Both the position numbers and the translations under genes were made by a program. Shown here one piece after another: positions 1 through 5,640 of a stretch of DNA of 7,768 nucleotides. Position 1 is the stretch's first letter. Every line of letters begins with the position of its first letter. The notes beneath the pieces are model-generated. The model had not been told where the DNA came from and made no database searches. It was given only the letters and a program-made list of their open reading frames with translations. Origin of the DNA: Xanthobacteraceae bacterium (GTDB taxonomy: Bacteria > Pseudomonadota > Alphaproteobacteria > Rhizobiales > Xanthobacteraceae); assembly GCA_030036975.1 (NCBI GenBank), contig JASHSE010000641.1, forward strand, positions 1 through 7,768, in the 5' to 3' direction.

Positions 1-180
1 TCCGAACTCGGCGTGCTCGCCGCACAATGCCTCGACCGCCGCATCCCTGACAAGCAAACCCTGATCGACGAAATCGCCGCTTGGCAGCACCACCGTAACG
101 CCAATCACACCAAGTCAGATTGGCGCTTCACCACCAAAGATGCCCGCATTAAACTCAAGCATCTATACCCTTCAATCTGA
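1..180 (+). CDS. IS630-family transposase, C-terminal part (runs off window start)
   Basis: This is the end of an open frame that enters from the left edge and stops with TGA at 178-180; 59 residues are visible. The sequence has the recognisable tail of IS630-family DDE transposases: a segment around CLDRRIPDK, a helix ending AAWQHHRN, then a DWRFTTKDARIKLKHLYP close. These enzymes cut and paste the element into TA dinucleotides. The catalytic DDE residues lie upstream and cannot be inspected, so it is unknown whether the transposase is intact. It converges on the TadG-like gene with only 13 bp between the two stop codons. The call rests on remembered family wording, not a search; a degraded relative of the same family is the main alternative. 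Confidence 0.85.
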   Translation, partial: SELGVLAAQCLDRRIPDKQTLIDEIAAWQHHRNANHTKSDWRFTTKDARIKLKHLYPSI

Positions 181-196
181 CTGAATCAGGCGACTA
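1..196 (+). mobile_element. Right end of an IS630-type insertion sequence (boundary inferred)
   Basis: The transposase stop at 178-180 is followed by only about 14 bp before a CTAG tetranucleotide at 194-197. IS630-family elements insert at TA, often within CTAG, and duplicate the TA; transposase frames in this family commonly end very close to the terminal repeat. I therefore place the right end at about 194, with TA 195-196 as the target copy. A second TA at 199-200 is an alternative. The left end is outside the window, so the inverted repeat and the matching TA copy cannot be verified. A short odd palindrome (CTGAATCAG, 181-189) lies inside the putative end. Confidence 0.55.
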
Positions 197-1831
197 GTTA
201 GTGATGTGCGCCGTGCTGACCGCCTGCTCGAACATCGTGACCAGTGCATTGGTGATGTCCGCCGGCGTGTTGGCGGTGTAGAAGAAGTTCGGCGACGCGC
301 AATTTTGCAAGGCGGCGGGAATGTTGGCGATGTTGTTATTGGCGTAACCGTCTTCATTGTCGGCGAAACTGGAATTGGGATCCGCGATCTGGCCATAGGG
401 AATGTACAGAACGGCGACGGTGATTCCGCGGCTTTTCATGTCAAGGCAATAGTCGTTGGTGTCCTCGGTGTTCGGCGGCAGGATGGTCGCCGAATTCTGA
501 TACGGAACGGTGGAATTTGATGTCCAGTTCTGCGAGCCCCAGCCGCCGTTCGACTGGGTCTGATAATCCTGCGAGCCGTCGGTGACGATGAAGACGTAGG
601 GCAGGGTATTTGACGAACTCGTGCCGGTGCCGACCGAAGTGATCAGCGAGTTCATGCTGCTCAGCGCATTCTCGAAATGCGTGCCGCCCGAGCCGAGCGT
701 GGCGTTCTGGCCGGTATCCAAAAGGTTTGCCAGCTGCTCCGCGAAGGTCGTGATCGTGCTGCCGCTGATGCTGGAGGTGAGGCCGACCGAGCAGGAATTG
801 CTGCTGCCGGCGCTCGAGCTGCACAGATTCTGGATGAACGGAAACAGTCCGACGCGGAACTGGTCCGATATTCCGTCGCCGCTTTCGGTGCTGGAGGCCT
901 GCGCCAAAAGCGCGTTGACCGCATAGCCGACCGCATCGGCGCGCAGCTGGATGCAAGACGTCGTTCCCGGGTTCGGGCAGGTCGAAACCGGCGTGTTGCT
1001 CCAATTGACGTCGTTGCCGTTGGTGCTGTTGGTGCCGCTGGTAAAGGACACCGGCGTCGTCCCCAGCCGCGAAATGATGAAGCCTTGGCAATAGCCGCCC
1101 GGCGACGGATTGGTGCTCGCGCCAACGGCGGGGATCGGTCCCTGGTTCGACTGGCCGCAACCACCTTGTGCGGTGAAGTGACATGCAAACTGGCAGCCGC
1201 CCGAATATTCCCCGAGGTTGTCGGGATTGACCGCCATCAGTCTTTGCTGTTCGGCCGTGGTCGAGGGAAAGCTCATCGAGCCCGACACATCGAGCATGAG
1301 GTAGAAATCGATGAAGGTCGGCAGACTGTAGCTCGCCGTCGATGAGCCGGAAATCGCGATATCTTTGTAGCCAAGGATGCCCATGAAATACGTCGGAACG
1401 GACGCCGTGAACGTTACCGCTGCGGTCACCGTTTGTCCGGACTTGGTGACCGTCGCCGAGGATGCGAGGCTCGCGTATCCGCTGTCGGCCGGAGCGGTCG
1501 TCAGGTTGGCATTGAAATAGTTGGTCGCCGTGGTCGAGCCGTTGGTGACGGTGCCGCTGCCGCTCATGGCTGTCGCCGTGGTAATGACGGGCGAGTTGAT
1601 GGAGACGGTTGCCAATGCCGCCGCGTCGGCCGCGGCCTGCAGCTTGGTTTTGATCACCGACGCCATCGTATAATCGACCACGCAGCCCACCGCGCTGACC
1701 ATCGGCAGTGCGCACAACGCGCAGATGATCGCCACGTTGCCGCGCCTGCTCGAGCAGAACCGCGCCAGCAGCTTTCGCGCGTGCGCAAATACAGGCGCCA
1801 AATGCGGTGATTCTTTGCTCGCATGTTCCAT
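194..1831 (-). CDS. TadG-like pilus-associated protein with von Willebrand A domain
   Basis: The protein has 545 residues. The N-terminal segment (residues about 30-55, beginning RRGNVAII) is the TadE/TadG-type hydrophobic anchor, followed by the usual KTKLQAAADAAALA helix. A Ser/Thr-rich stretch (about 78-170) leads into a vWA domain from about 174. Its metal-ion (MIDAS) motif is D181-V-S183-G-S185, with T384 and D418 (VTDGS) as the expected further ligands. Ten cysteines lie after residue 210, including C213-x3-C217-H218, so disulfides or a metal or heme site are possible. The start ATG (1829-1831) has a good Shine-Dalgarno (AGGGAG, complement of 1840-1845). It is transcribed away from flp. 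A role in tad pilus function or adhesion is inferred from family and context. The C-terminus (AHITN) looks native and ends at the IS junction. Confidence 0.88.
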   Translation of the reverse strand: MEHASKESPHLAPVFAHARKLLARFCSSRRGNVAIICALCALPMVSAVGCVVDYTMASVIKTKLQAAADAAALATVSINSPVITTATAMSGSGTVTNGSTTATNYFNANLTTAPADSGYASLASSATVTKSGQTVTAAVTFTASVPTYFMGILGYKDIAISGSSTASYSLPTFIDFYLMLDVSGSMSFPSTTAEQQRLMAVNPDNLGEYSGGCQFACHFTAQGGCGQSNQGPIPAVGASTNPSPGGYCQGFIISRLGTTPVSFTSGTNSTNGNDVNWSNTPVSTCPNPGTTSCIQLRADAVGYAVNALLAQASSTESGDGISDQFRVGLFPFIQNLCSSSAGSSNSCSVGLTSSISGSTITTFAEQLANLLDTGQNATLGSGGTHFENALSSMNSLITSVGTGTSSSNTLPYVFIVTDGSQDYQTQSNGGWGSQNWTSNSTVPYQNSATILPPNTEDTNDYCLDMKSRGITVAVLYIPYGQIADPNSSFADNEDGYANNNIANIPAALQNCASPNFFYTANTPADITNALVTMFEQAVSTAHITN

Positions 1832-1972
1832 GGCAAGGGCTCCCTGTTTGCCGTTGCCTTTTTTCTAAAAGCGCTTGCGGGCGCACGCCTTCGGCATATG
1901 GCAAACCAGTTCGAACTAATGGCTGCAAATGTCTGCCAAATGCTTAAGGAATTAGTACAGACGGCTGGTCCT

Positions 1973-1991
1973 CCGCTGCGCGCCGCAGCGG
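1973..1991. repeat. Perfect 8-bp inverted repeat with 3-nt loop
   Basis: CCGCTGCG (1973-1980) and CGCAGCGG (1984-1991) are exact reverse complements around CGC. There is no T-run on either side, so it does not look like an intrinsic terminator. It lies about 140 bp upstream of the TadG-like start and could be a regulator site or a leader hairpin; function is unknown. Confidence 0.5.
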
Positions 1992-2101
1992 CAGCGAACC
2001 GTTGCGCCGCCGGCTTTATCGAGAGGGCATTCGCTTGGTACCAACGGGCCTGTGAAATGAAATTCGCGGCAGCAAAAAAACCAGTGCGCAGCGCGTTGCA
2101 T

Positions 2102-2132
2102 AAAAAGTCGCCGCGATTGCTTACGGCGATTT
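2102..2132 (-). terminator. Possible intrinsic terminator on the minus strand
   Basis: TCGCCG (2108-2113) and CGGCGA (2124-2129) form a perfect 6-bp stem with a 10-nt loop. Read on the minus strand the stem is followed by C and then five Ts (complement of A2102-A2106), which is terminator-like. No minus-strand gene ends here, so its use is unclear; it could end a small RNA or be chance. On the plus strand the stem can be lengthened by a G-U and two A-U pairs but has only a short T-run. Confidence 0.3.
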
Positions 2133-2242
2133 AACAAACGCGGGGCATATTCGCAGCGCGCATCGGCGCGGGTGGATTTGCTCACGATCCGGCGCGAAGC
2201 CGGCAAGTCGCAGCGCGGCGAAATACGGTGTTAACTACATCC

Positions 2243-2268
2243 GCTTTTGCCGGCAAAGCCGCGGCTTT
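2243..2268 (+). promoter_or_regulatory. Overlapping palindromes in the flp leader or promoter region
   Basis: TTTGCCGGCAAA (2246-2257) and AAAGCCGCGGCTTT (2255-2268) are both perfect palindromes and share AAA at 2255-2257. The AAAGC at 2255-2259 can pair either with GCTTT at 2243-2247 or with GCTTT at 2264-2268, so two hairpins are mutually exclusive. The site lies 120 bp before the pilin start. It could be an operator pair bound by a dimeric regulator or a switchable leader; neither is proven. Confidence 0.4.
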
Positions 2269-2375
2269 ATGTGAATGGTTTAACGGCGTCGAAATTGTTT
2301 GTCGTTAGCGTCGCCGATGATCCAAATGGTCCGAGAAGGCCGTTGGGTCAACGCTCAGACAGCCACGGTGGATCT

Positions 2376-2381
2376 AAGGAG
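2376..2381 (+). promoter_or_regulatory. Ribosome binding site of the Flp pilin gene
   Basis: AAGGAG lies 7 nt before the ATG at 2389. It decides the start: an in-frame ATG 90 bp upstream (2299) would add 30 residues that no Flp pilin carries. Confidence 0.85.
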
Positions 2382-2388
2382 CCAGCTC

Positions 2389-2553
2389 ATGAAGACCCTT
2401 GTTTCGCGTTTCGTGAAGGATCAGTCGGGCGCCACGGCTATTGAATACGGCCTCATCGCCGCCGGCATTTCGGTTGCGATCATCGCCGTCGTGCAGGGCC
2501 TCGGCACGAACCTGAAAGCGACCTTCTCGAGCGTTTCCAGCGCCCTCAAGTAA
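2389..2553 (+). CDS. flp: Flp-type type IVb pilin precursor
   Basis: This 54-residue protein is the main subunit of the tad pilus (called pilA in Caulobacter). A 14-residue leader with basic residues (R7, K10) ends in G14. The mature protein starts ATAIEYGL, with the glutamate at mature position 5 and tyrosine at 6, the Flp signature recognised by the CpaA/TadV peptidase. The following hydrophobic helix (about residues 18-42) both anchors the prepilin in the inner membrane and forms the fibre core. The mature chain is about 40 residues, normal for Flp. It starts at ATG 2389 behind an ideal AAGGAG and is closed by an intrinsic terminator, which fits a short, abundant monocistronic message. Only one pilin copy is present in the window. 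Confidence 0.96.
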   Translation: MKTLVSRFVKDQSGATAIEYGLIAAGISVAIIAVVQGLGTNLKATFSSVSSALK

Positions 2554-2579
2554 GCGTCGTTGTTGCGTTGCTGCGAGAG

Positions 2580-2611
2580 GGCTCCGGTCGGTGCCGGGGC
2601 CTTTTCCTTTT
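2580..2611 (+). terminator. Rho-independent terminator after flp
   Basis: GGCTCCGG (2580-2587) pairs with CCGGGGCC (2594-2601) over 8 bp with a single U-G wobble, closing a 6-nt loop. It is followed by TTTTCCTTTT (2602-2611). It begins 27 nt after the pilin stop codon and would separate most pilin transcripts from the assembly genes. Confidence 0.85.
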
Positions 2612-2662
2612 GTGCTGCCGCTAACCTTGTCGCAACTCACCTCGTATATCGGTCGAGCCGAC

Positions 2663-3169
2663 ATGCTGACACAAGCGATCGGATTGACGCTGTTTCCGGC
2701 GACCATGGCGTTCGCCGCCTCGAGCGATCTGTTTACCATGACGATCGCCAACCGCGTCTCGCTGGTTCTGGTCGTCGGCTTTTTTGGGCTCGCGGTGCTG
2801 ACCGGGATGAGCCCCGCCGCCATCGGCTGGCATGTCGGAGCCGGCGCCGCGCTCTTGGTGGTCGGCTTCGGCCTGTTCAGTTTCGGCTGGGTCGGCGGCG
2901 GCGATGCCAAGCTGGCGGCGGCCACGGCGCTGTGGTTGGGTTTCGCGCATCTGCTCGACTATCTGCTCTATGCCTCGATTTTCGGCGGCGCGCTGACCCT
3001 CGTCCTCATTCAGTTCCGCATACTGCCGCTGCCGCAAATGCTGGCCGGCCGCGAATGGATCGCGCGGCTGCATAAAAGCGGCGGCGGGGTGCCGTACGGC
3101 ATTGCGCTCGCGGCCGCGGCGCTCCTGGTCTACCCGCATACCGAATGGATGGCGGCGCTCGGCCTCTGA
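2663..3169 (+). CDS. cpaA: Prepilin peptidase CpaA (TadV type, A24 family)
   Basis: The 168-residue inner-membrane aspartic protease removes the leader from Flp prepilin. The two catalytic aspartates are visible: D22 in SSDLFTMTIANR and D81 in GGGDAK, the GxGD-type motif. Hydrophobic segments at about 5-20, 33-50, 58-75, 85-105 and near the C-terminus match the compact TadV form, which lacks the N-terminal methylase part of PilD. I chose ATG 2663 because it gives the usual family N-terminus (LFPATMAFAASSD). An upstream in-frame GTG at 2591 lies inside the flp terminator. No strong Shine-Dalgarno precedes 2663 (only GGTCGAG), so low expression is likely. The gene sits 52 bp after the terminator, so it depends on read-through or its own promoter. 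Confidence 0.93.
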   Translation: MLTQAIGLTLFPATMAFAASSDLFTMTIANRVSLVLVVGFFGLAVLTGMSPAAIGWHVGAGAALLVVGFGLFSFGWVGGGDAKLAAATALWLGFAHLLDYLLYASIFGGALTLVLIQFRILPLPQMLAGREWIARLHKSGGGVPYGIALAAAALLVYPHTEWMAALGL

Positions 3170-3191
3170 GCGCGGCTGCGGCGCGTCCGGC

Positions 3192-3206
3192 GTAACGCGC
3201 AATTAA
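3192..3206 (+). promoter_or_regulatory. CtrA-like site 1 upstream of cpaB (GTAA-N7-TTAA)
   Basis: GTAA at 3192-3195 and TTAA at 3203-3206 are separated by exactly 7 nt, matching 7 of 8 bases of the alphaproteobacterial CtrA consensus TTAA-N7-TTAA. It lies about 100 bp before the cpaB start. AT-rich spots in a GC-rich genome can produce such matches by chance. Confidence 0.4.
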
Positions 3207-3226
3207 CGCGATTTAGATACGCCTCA

Positions 3227-3241
3227 TTAACCATGCTTTGA
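3227..3241 (+). promoter_or_regulatory. CtrA-like site 2 upstream of cpaB (TTAA-N7-TTGA, contains TTAACCAT)
   Basis: TTAA at 3227-3230 and TTGA at 3238-3241 are 7 nt apart, again 7 of 8 matches. The first half reads TTAACCAT (3227-3234), the half-site form linked to CtrA in alphaproteobacteria. It lies 67 bp before the cpaB ATG, a plausible activator or operator position. Binding is inferred only. Confidence 0.45.
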
Positions 3242-3308
3242 CGTTTAGCTGCTGGAATCCGGCGCAGGCGGCGTCCGCGCCGCAGCGTGATTTGGAAAGT
3301 CGAGCGTA

Positions 3309-4109
3309 ATGAGAGCCGCGCGTCTTGCCGTACTCGGTGTTGCCGTCGCTGCCGGCGGCGTTGCCGCGTATTTGGCGCACGGCAGCCACAAGCTTGCGCC
3401 GCAACCGCCTAAGGCCCCGGTGGTGCAGCTCGAGACCGTCGAGGTGCTGATCGCCAAGACCGATCTCGATCGCGGCCAAGTGCTCGGCGCCACCAACGTC
3501 GGCTGGCAGATCTGGCCGAAGGCCGCGGCGAACGGCAATTTCATCACCAAAACCGCGCGGCCGAACGCGGTCCGGCAATTCATCGGCAGCATCGTGCGCG
3601 TGCCGGTGGCCGCCGGCCAGCCGATCTACGACCCCATGGTGGTGTTCGCCAAAGGCTCGGGTTTTCTGGCCGCGACCCTGCCCAAGGGAATGCGAGCGGT
3701 GGCCATGTCGATTTCGCCGGAGAGCGGCGCCGGCGGTTTCATCCTGCCCGAGGACCACGTCGACATTCTGCTGACGCGCCACGACAAGGCCGCCGAAAAA
3801 GCCTCGGGCACCGAGCAGATCGTCAGCGACACCATCCTGCGCAACGTGCCGGTGCTGGCGGTCGACCAGACGGTCGAGGACAAGAACGGCCAGAAGGTCG
3901 TGGTCGGCAAGACCGCGACCGTCGAGCTCACGCCGCAACAGGCGGAAACGCTTGAGGCGGCGCATCAGATCGGCACGCTGTCGCTGTCGCTGCGCGGCCT
4001 CGTCGACTCGCAATCGCCGCTTCCGCAAGGCGGCAAAGCCCGCGACGACAAGGCGTCGATACATATGGTGCGTTACGGCGTGCGAAGCATGACGACGGTG
4101 GCCCGCTGA
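3309..4109 (+). CDS. cpaB: Pilus assembly protein CpaB (RcpC family)
   Basis: The protein has 266 residues, normal for the family. A short N-terminal membrane or signal segment (about 5-23) is followed by an SAF domain (about 42-107, beginning VEVLIAKTDLDRGQVL) and the RcpC/CpaB domain (about 118-235, with GMRAVAM, LPEDHVDILLTR and SDTILRNVPVLAVDQ). CpaB is periplasmic and is thought to work with the secretin CpaC, possibly contacting peptidoglycan through the SAF fold. The ATG at 3309 follows GGAAAG (3294-3299) with 9-nt spacing. Its stop overlaps by one base an ATG at 4109, but the better cpaC start is at 4130. It is the first gene of the tight cpaB-F run, with a 139-bp promoter-sized gap before it. 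Confidence 0.94.
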   Translation: MRAARLAVLGVAVAAGGVAAYLAHGSHKLAPQPPKAPVVQLETVEVLIAKTDLDRGQVLGATNVGWQIWPKAAANGNFITKTARPNAVRQFIGSIVRVPVAAGQPIYDPMVVFAKGSGFLAATLPKGMRAVAMSISPESGAGGFILPEDHVDILLTRHDKAAEKASGTEQIVSDTILRNVPVLAVDQTVEDKNGQKVVVGKTATVELTPQQAETLEAAHQIGTLSLSLRGLVDSQSPLPQGGKARDDKASIHMVRYGVRSMTTVAR

Positions 4110-4116
4110 TGCGCGC

Positions 4117-4122
4117 GGAGGG
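4117..4122 (+). promoter_or_regulatory. Ribosome binding site that sets the cpaC start
   Basis: GGAGGG lies 7 nt before ATG 4130. The earlier in-frame ATG at 4109 overlaps the cpaB stop and has no such site, and using it would put polar residues before the signal peptide. Confidence 0.8.
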
Positions 4123-4129
4123 ATCGATT

Positions 4130-5617
4130 ATGGCAGCTGGCAAGGCATTCGCGGCCGCGGCCGTCATCGGCTTGATGGCGTCGTGGATGATCGCCCATGG
4201 CGGCGCGCGTGCCGCCGAACTGCCGCTCGACGAAACGCCGAACCAGGTCATCCACGTTGCGGCGAGCGACCTCGGATCGCGCGCGGTGTCGCTTGGCATC
4301 AGCAAGTCGGTGGTCATCGATCTGCCGCGCGACATCAAGGATGTTCTCGTCGCCGATCCAAAGATCGCCAATGCGGTCGTGCGCTCGGCGCGCCGCGCCT
4401 ACATCATCGGTATCGCCGTCGGCCAGACCAACGTCTTCTTCTTCGACGCCGACGGCAAGCAGATCGCCGGCTTCGACATCGCGGTCAAGCGCGACCTCAA
4501 CGGCATCCGCGCCGCGCTCAGGCAGGTGATACCCGACGGCGACATCACCGTCGAAGGCATCGGCCAGGGCGTCGTCCTCTCCGGCACGGTCGCAACCGAC
4601 GCCGAGGCGCAGCAGGCCTACGACATCGCGGTCCGGCTGCTCAACGACGGCACGTCAATCACCGCCGCAACGGGCAGCAAGGTCGTCAACGCCATCGTGG
4701 TGCGCGGTCGCGATCAGGTCATGCTGAAAGTCACGGTTGCCGAGGTCGAGCGCGACCTGATCAAGCAGCTCGGCATCAATCTTGCCGGCAGCCTCGGTTA
4801 TGGCACCGCCGTGGTCAATTTCAACAACACCAATCCGTTCTCGGCGTTCGGCCAGTCGCTGAGCGGCTCGAACATCACCGCCGGCTTTCAGAACATCAAC
4901 GCCGCGCTGCAGGCCATGGAGCAGGCCGGTGTCATCCACATGCTGGCCGAGCCGAACCTGACCGCGATCTCGGGCGAGACCGCGACCTTCGTCGCCGGCG
5001 GCGAGTTTCCCGTGCTCAACGGCTATTCGTGCTCGTCGACCTCATCGACACCGGGCGCGCCGGTCACCTGCCAGCCGTCGATCACGTTCAAGAACTTCGG
5101 CGTCAGCCTCAATTTCACGCCGGTCGTGCTCAGCGGCGGCCGCATCAGCCTCAAGGTGATGACCGAGGTGTCGGACCTGTCCAGCAACAATTCGCTGACG
5201 ATCCCGGAACCCGGCACCACGGCGACCGCGACCATCCCGTCGATCCGCACCCGGCGCGCCGACACCACCGTCGAGCTGCCGTCCGGCGGCTCGCTCGCCA
5301 TGGCCGGCATGATCCAGGACTCAACGCGGCACAACATCAATGGCTTTCCCGGGCTGATGGAGCTGCCGGTCCTGGGTCCGCTGTTCAAGAGCAACGACTA
5401 CATCAATCAACGCACCGAGCTGATGGTTCTGGTGACGCCGTACATCGTGCGCGCGGTCGCCAACAAGGACCTGTCGCGGCCCGACGACGGCTTCGCCGAC
5501 CCGAGCGATCCGGCCCAGGTTCTGCTCGGACGCTTCAACCGCATCTACGGCGTCGGCGGCAAGGTCGAGCCGCCGCCCGACGCCTACTACGGCAAATACG
5601 GCTTCATCCTCGATTGA
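4130..5617 (+). CDS. cpaC: Outer-membrane secretin CpaC (RcpA, type II/III secretin family)
   Basis: The protein has 495 residues. A signal peptide covers about residues 1-28 (cleavage likely at ARA-AE). The pilus-type N-terminal domain (about 55-122) contains SKSVVIDLPRDIKDVLVADP. A BON-like segment follows (about 137-175, ITVEGIGQGVVLSGTV). The secretin domain runs from about 195 to 440: VMLKVTVAEVERD, GVIHMLAEPNLTAISGE, GVSLNFTPVV, then the C-terminal signature LPSGGSLAMAGMIQD, FPGLMELPVLGPLF and ELMVLVTPYIV. It forms the ring through which the Flp pilus crosses the outer membrane. C301 and C314 sit in a Ser/Thr/Pro-rich loop and could form a disulfide. It starts 20 bp after cpaB and ends 23 bp before cpaD, so co-transcription is expected. 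Confidence 0.96.
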   Translation: MAAGKAFAAAAVIGLMASWMIAHGGARAAELPLDETPNQVIHVAASDLGSRAVSLGISKSVVIDLPRDIKDVLVADPKIANAVVRSARRAYIIGIAVGQTNVFFFDADGKQIAGFDIAVKRDLNGIRAALRQVIPDGDITVEGIGQGVVLSGTVATDAEAQQAYDIAVRLLNDGTSITAATGSKVVNAIVVRGRDQVMLKVTVAEVERDLIKQLGINLAGSLGYGTAVVNFNNTNPFSAFGQSLSGSNITAGFQNINAALQAMEQAGVIHMLAEPNLTAISGETATFVAGGEFPVLNGYSCSSTSSTPGAPVTCQPSITFKNFGVSLNFTPVVLSGGRISLKVMTEVSDLSSNNSLTIPEPGTTATATIPSIRTRRADTTVELPSGGSLAMAGMIQDSTRHNINGFPGLMELPVLGPLFKSNDYINQRTELMVLVTPYIVRAVANKDLSRPDDGFADPSDPAQVLLGRFNRIYGVGGKVEPPPDAYYGKYGFILD

Positions 5618-5640
5618 CGCGGCGCCGCAGGAGACCATCG

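Larger units (their letters stand above)
1832..2388. other. Divergent intergenic region between the TadG-like gene and flp
   Basis: These 557 bp have no credible gene. They are less GC-rich than the flanking genes and must carry the promoters for the minus-strand TadG-like gene and the plus-strand pilin gene. I found no confident sigma-70-type -35/-10 pair on either strand. Visible structure includes a hairpin at 1973-1991, the palindrome TTGGTACCAA at 2035-2044, a stem-loop at 2108-2129 flanked by an A-run, and overlapping palindromes at 2243-2268. Isolated TTAAC half-sites occur at 2131, 2231 and 2280 but none has a partner at the CtrA spacing. Short open frames here (for example 1823-2134 plus, 1952-2206 minus) lack a ribosome site and any recognisable content. 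Confidence 0.7.

Noticed and set aside
441..1928. 495-codon open frame on the minus strand
   Set aside because: It is a shifted frame of the TadG-like gene, rich in Arg, His and Gln as expected of an out-of-frame GC-rich reading, with no domain.
1924..1938. Minus-strand TGGCAG-N4-TTGCA resembling a sigma-54 promoter upstream of the TadG-like gene
   Set aside because: The GG and GC elements are separated by 9 nt rather than the 10 that sigma-54 requires, and the spacing is strict.
2035..2044. Palindrome TTGGTACCAA as a regulator site
   Set aside because: It is only 10 bp, single, and not placed near a recognisable promoter; too weak to call a separate feature.
1823..2134. 103-codon plus-strand frame in the divergent region
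   Set aside because: It overlaps the start and ribosome site of the TadG-like gene, has no Shine-Dalgarno and resembles no family I recognise.
2591..2662. N-terminal extension of CpaA from GTG 2591
   Set aside because: The codon lies inside the flp terminator hairpin, and the family N-terminus begins at ATG 2663.
4183..5640. Long plus-strand frame upstream of and in frame with cpaD
   Set aside because: It is an Arg-rich shadow of cpaC that happens to be open into cpaD; the true cpaD start is ATG 5641 with a ribosome site and lipoprotein signal.
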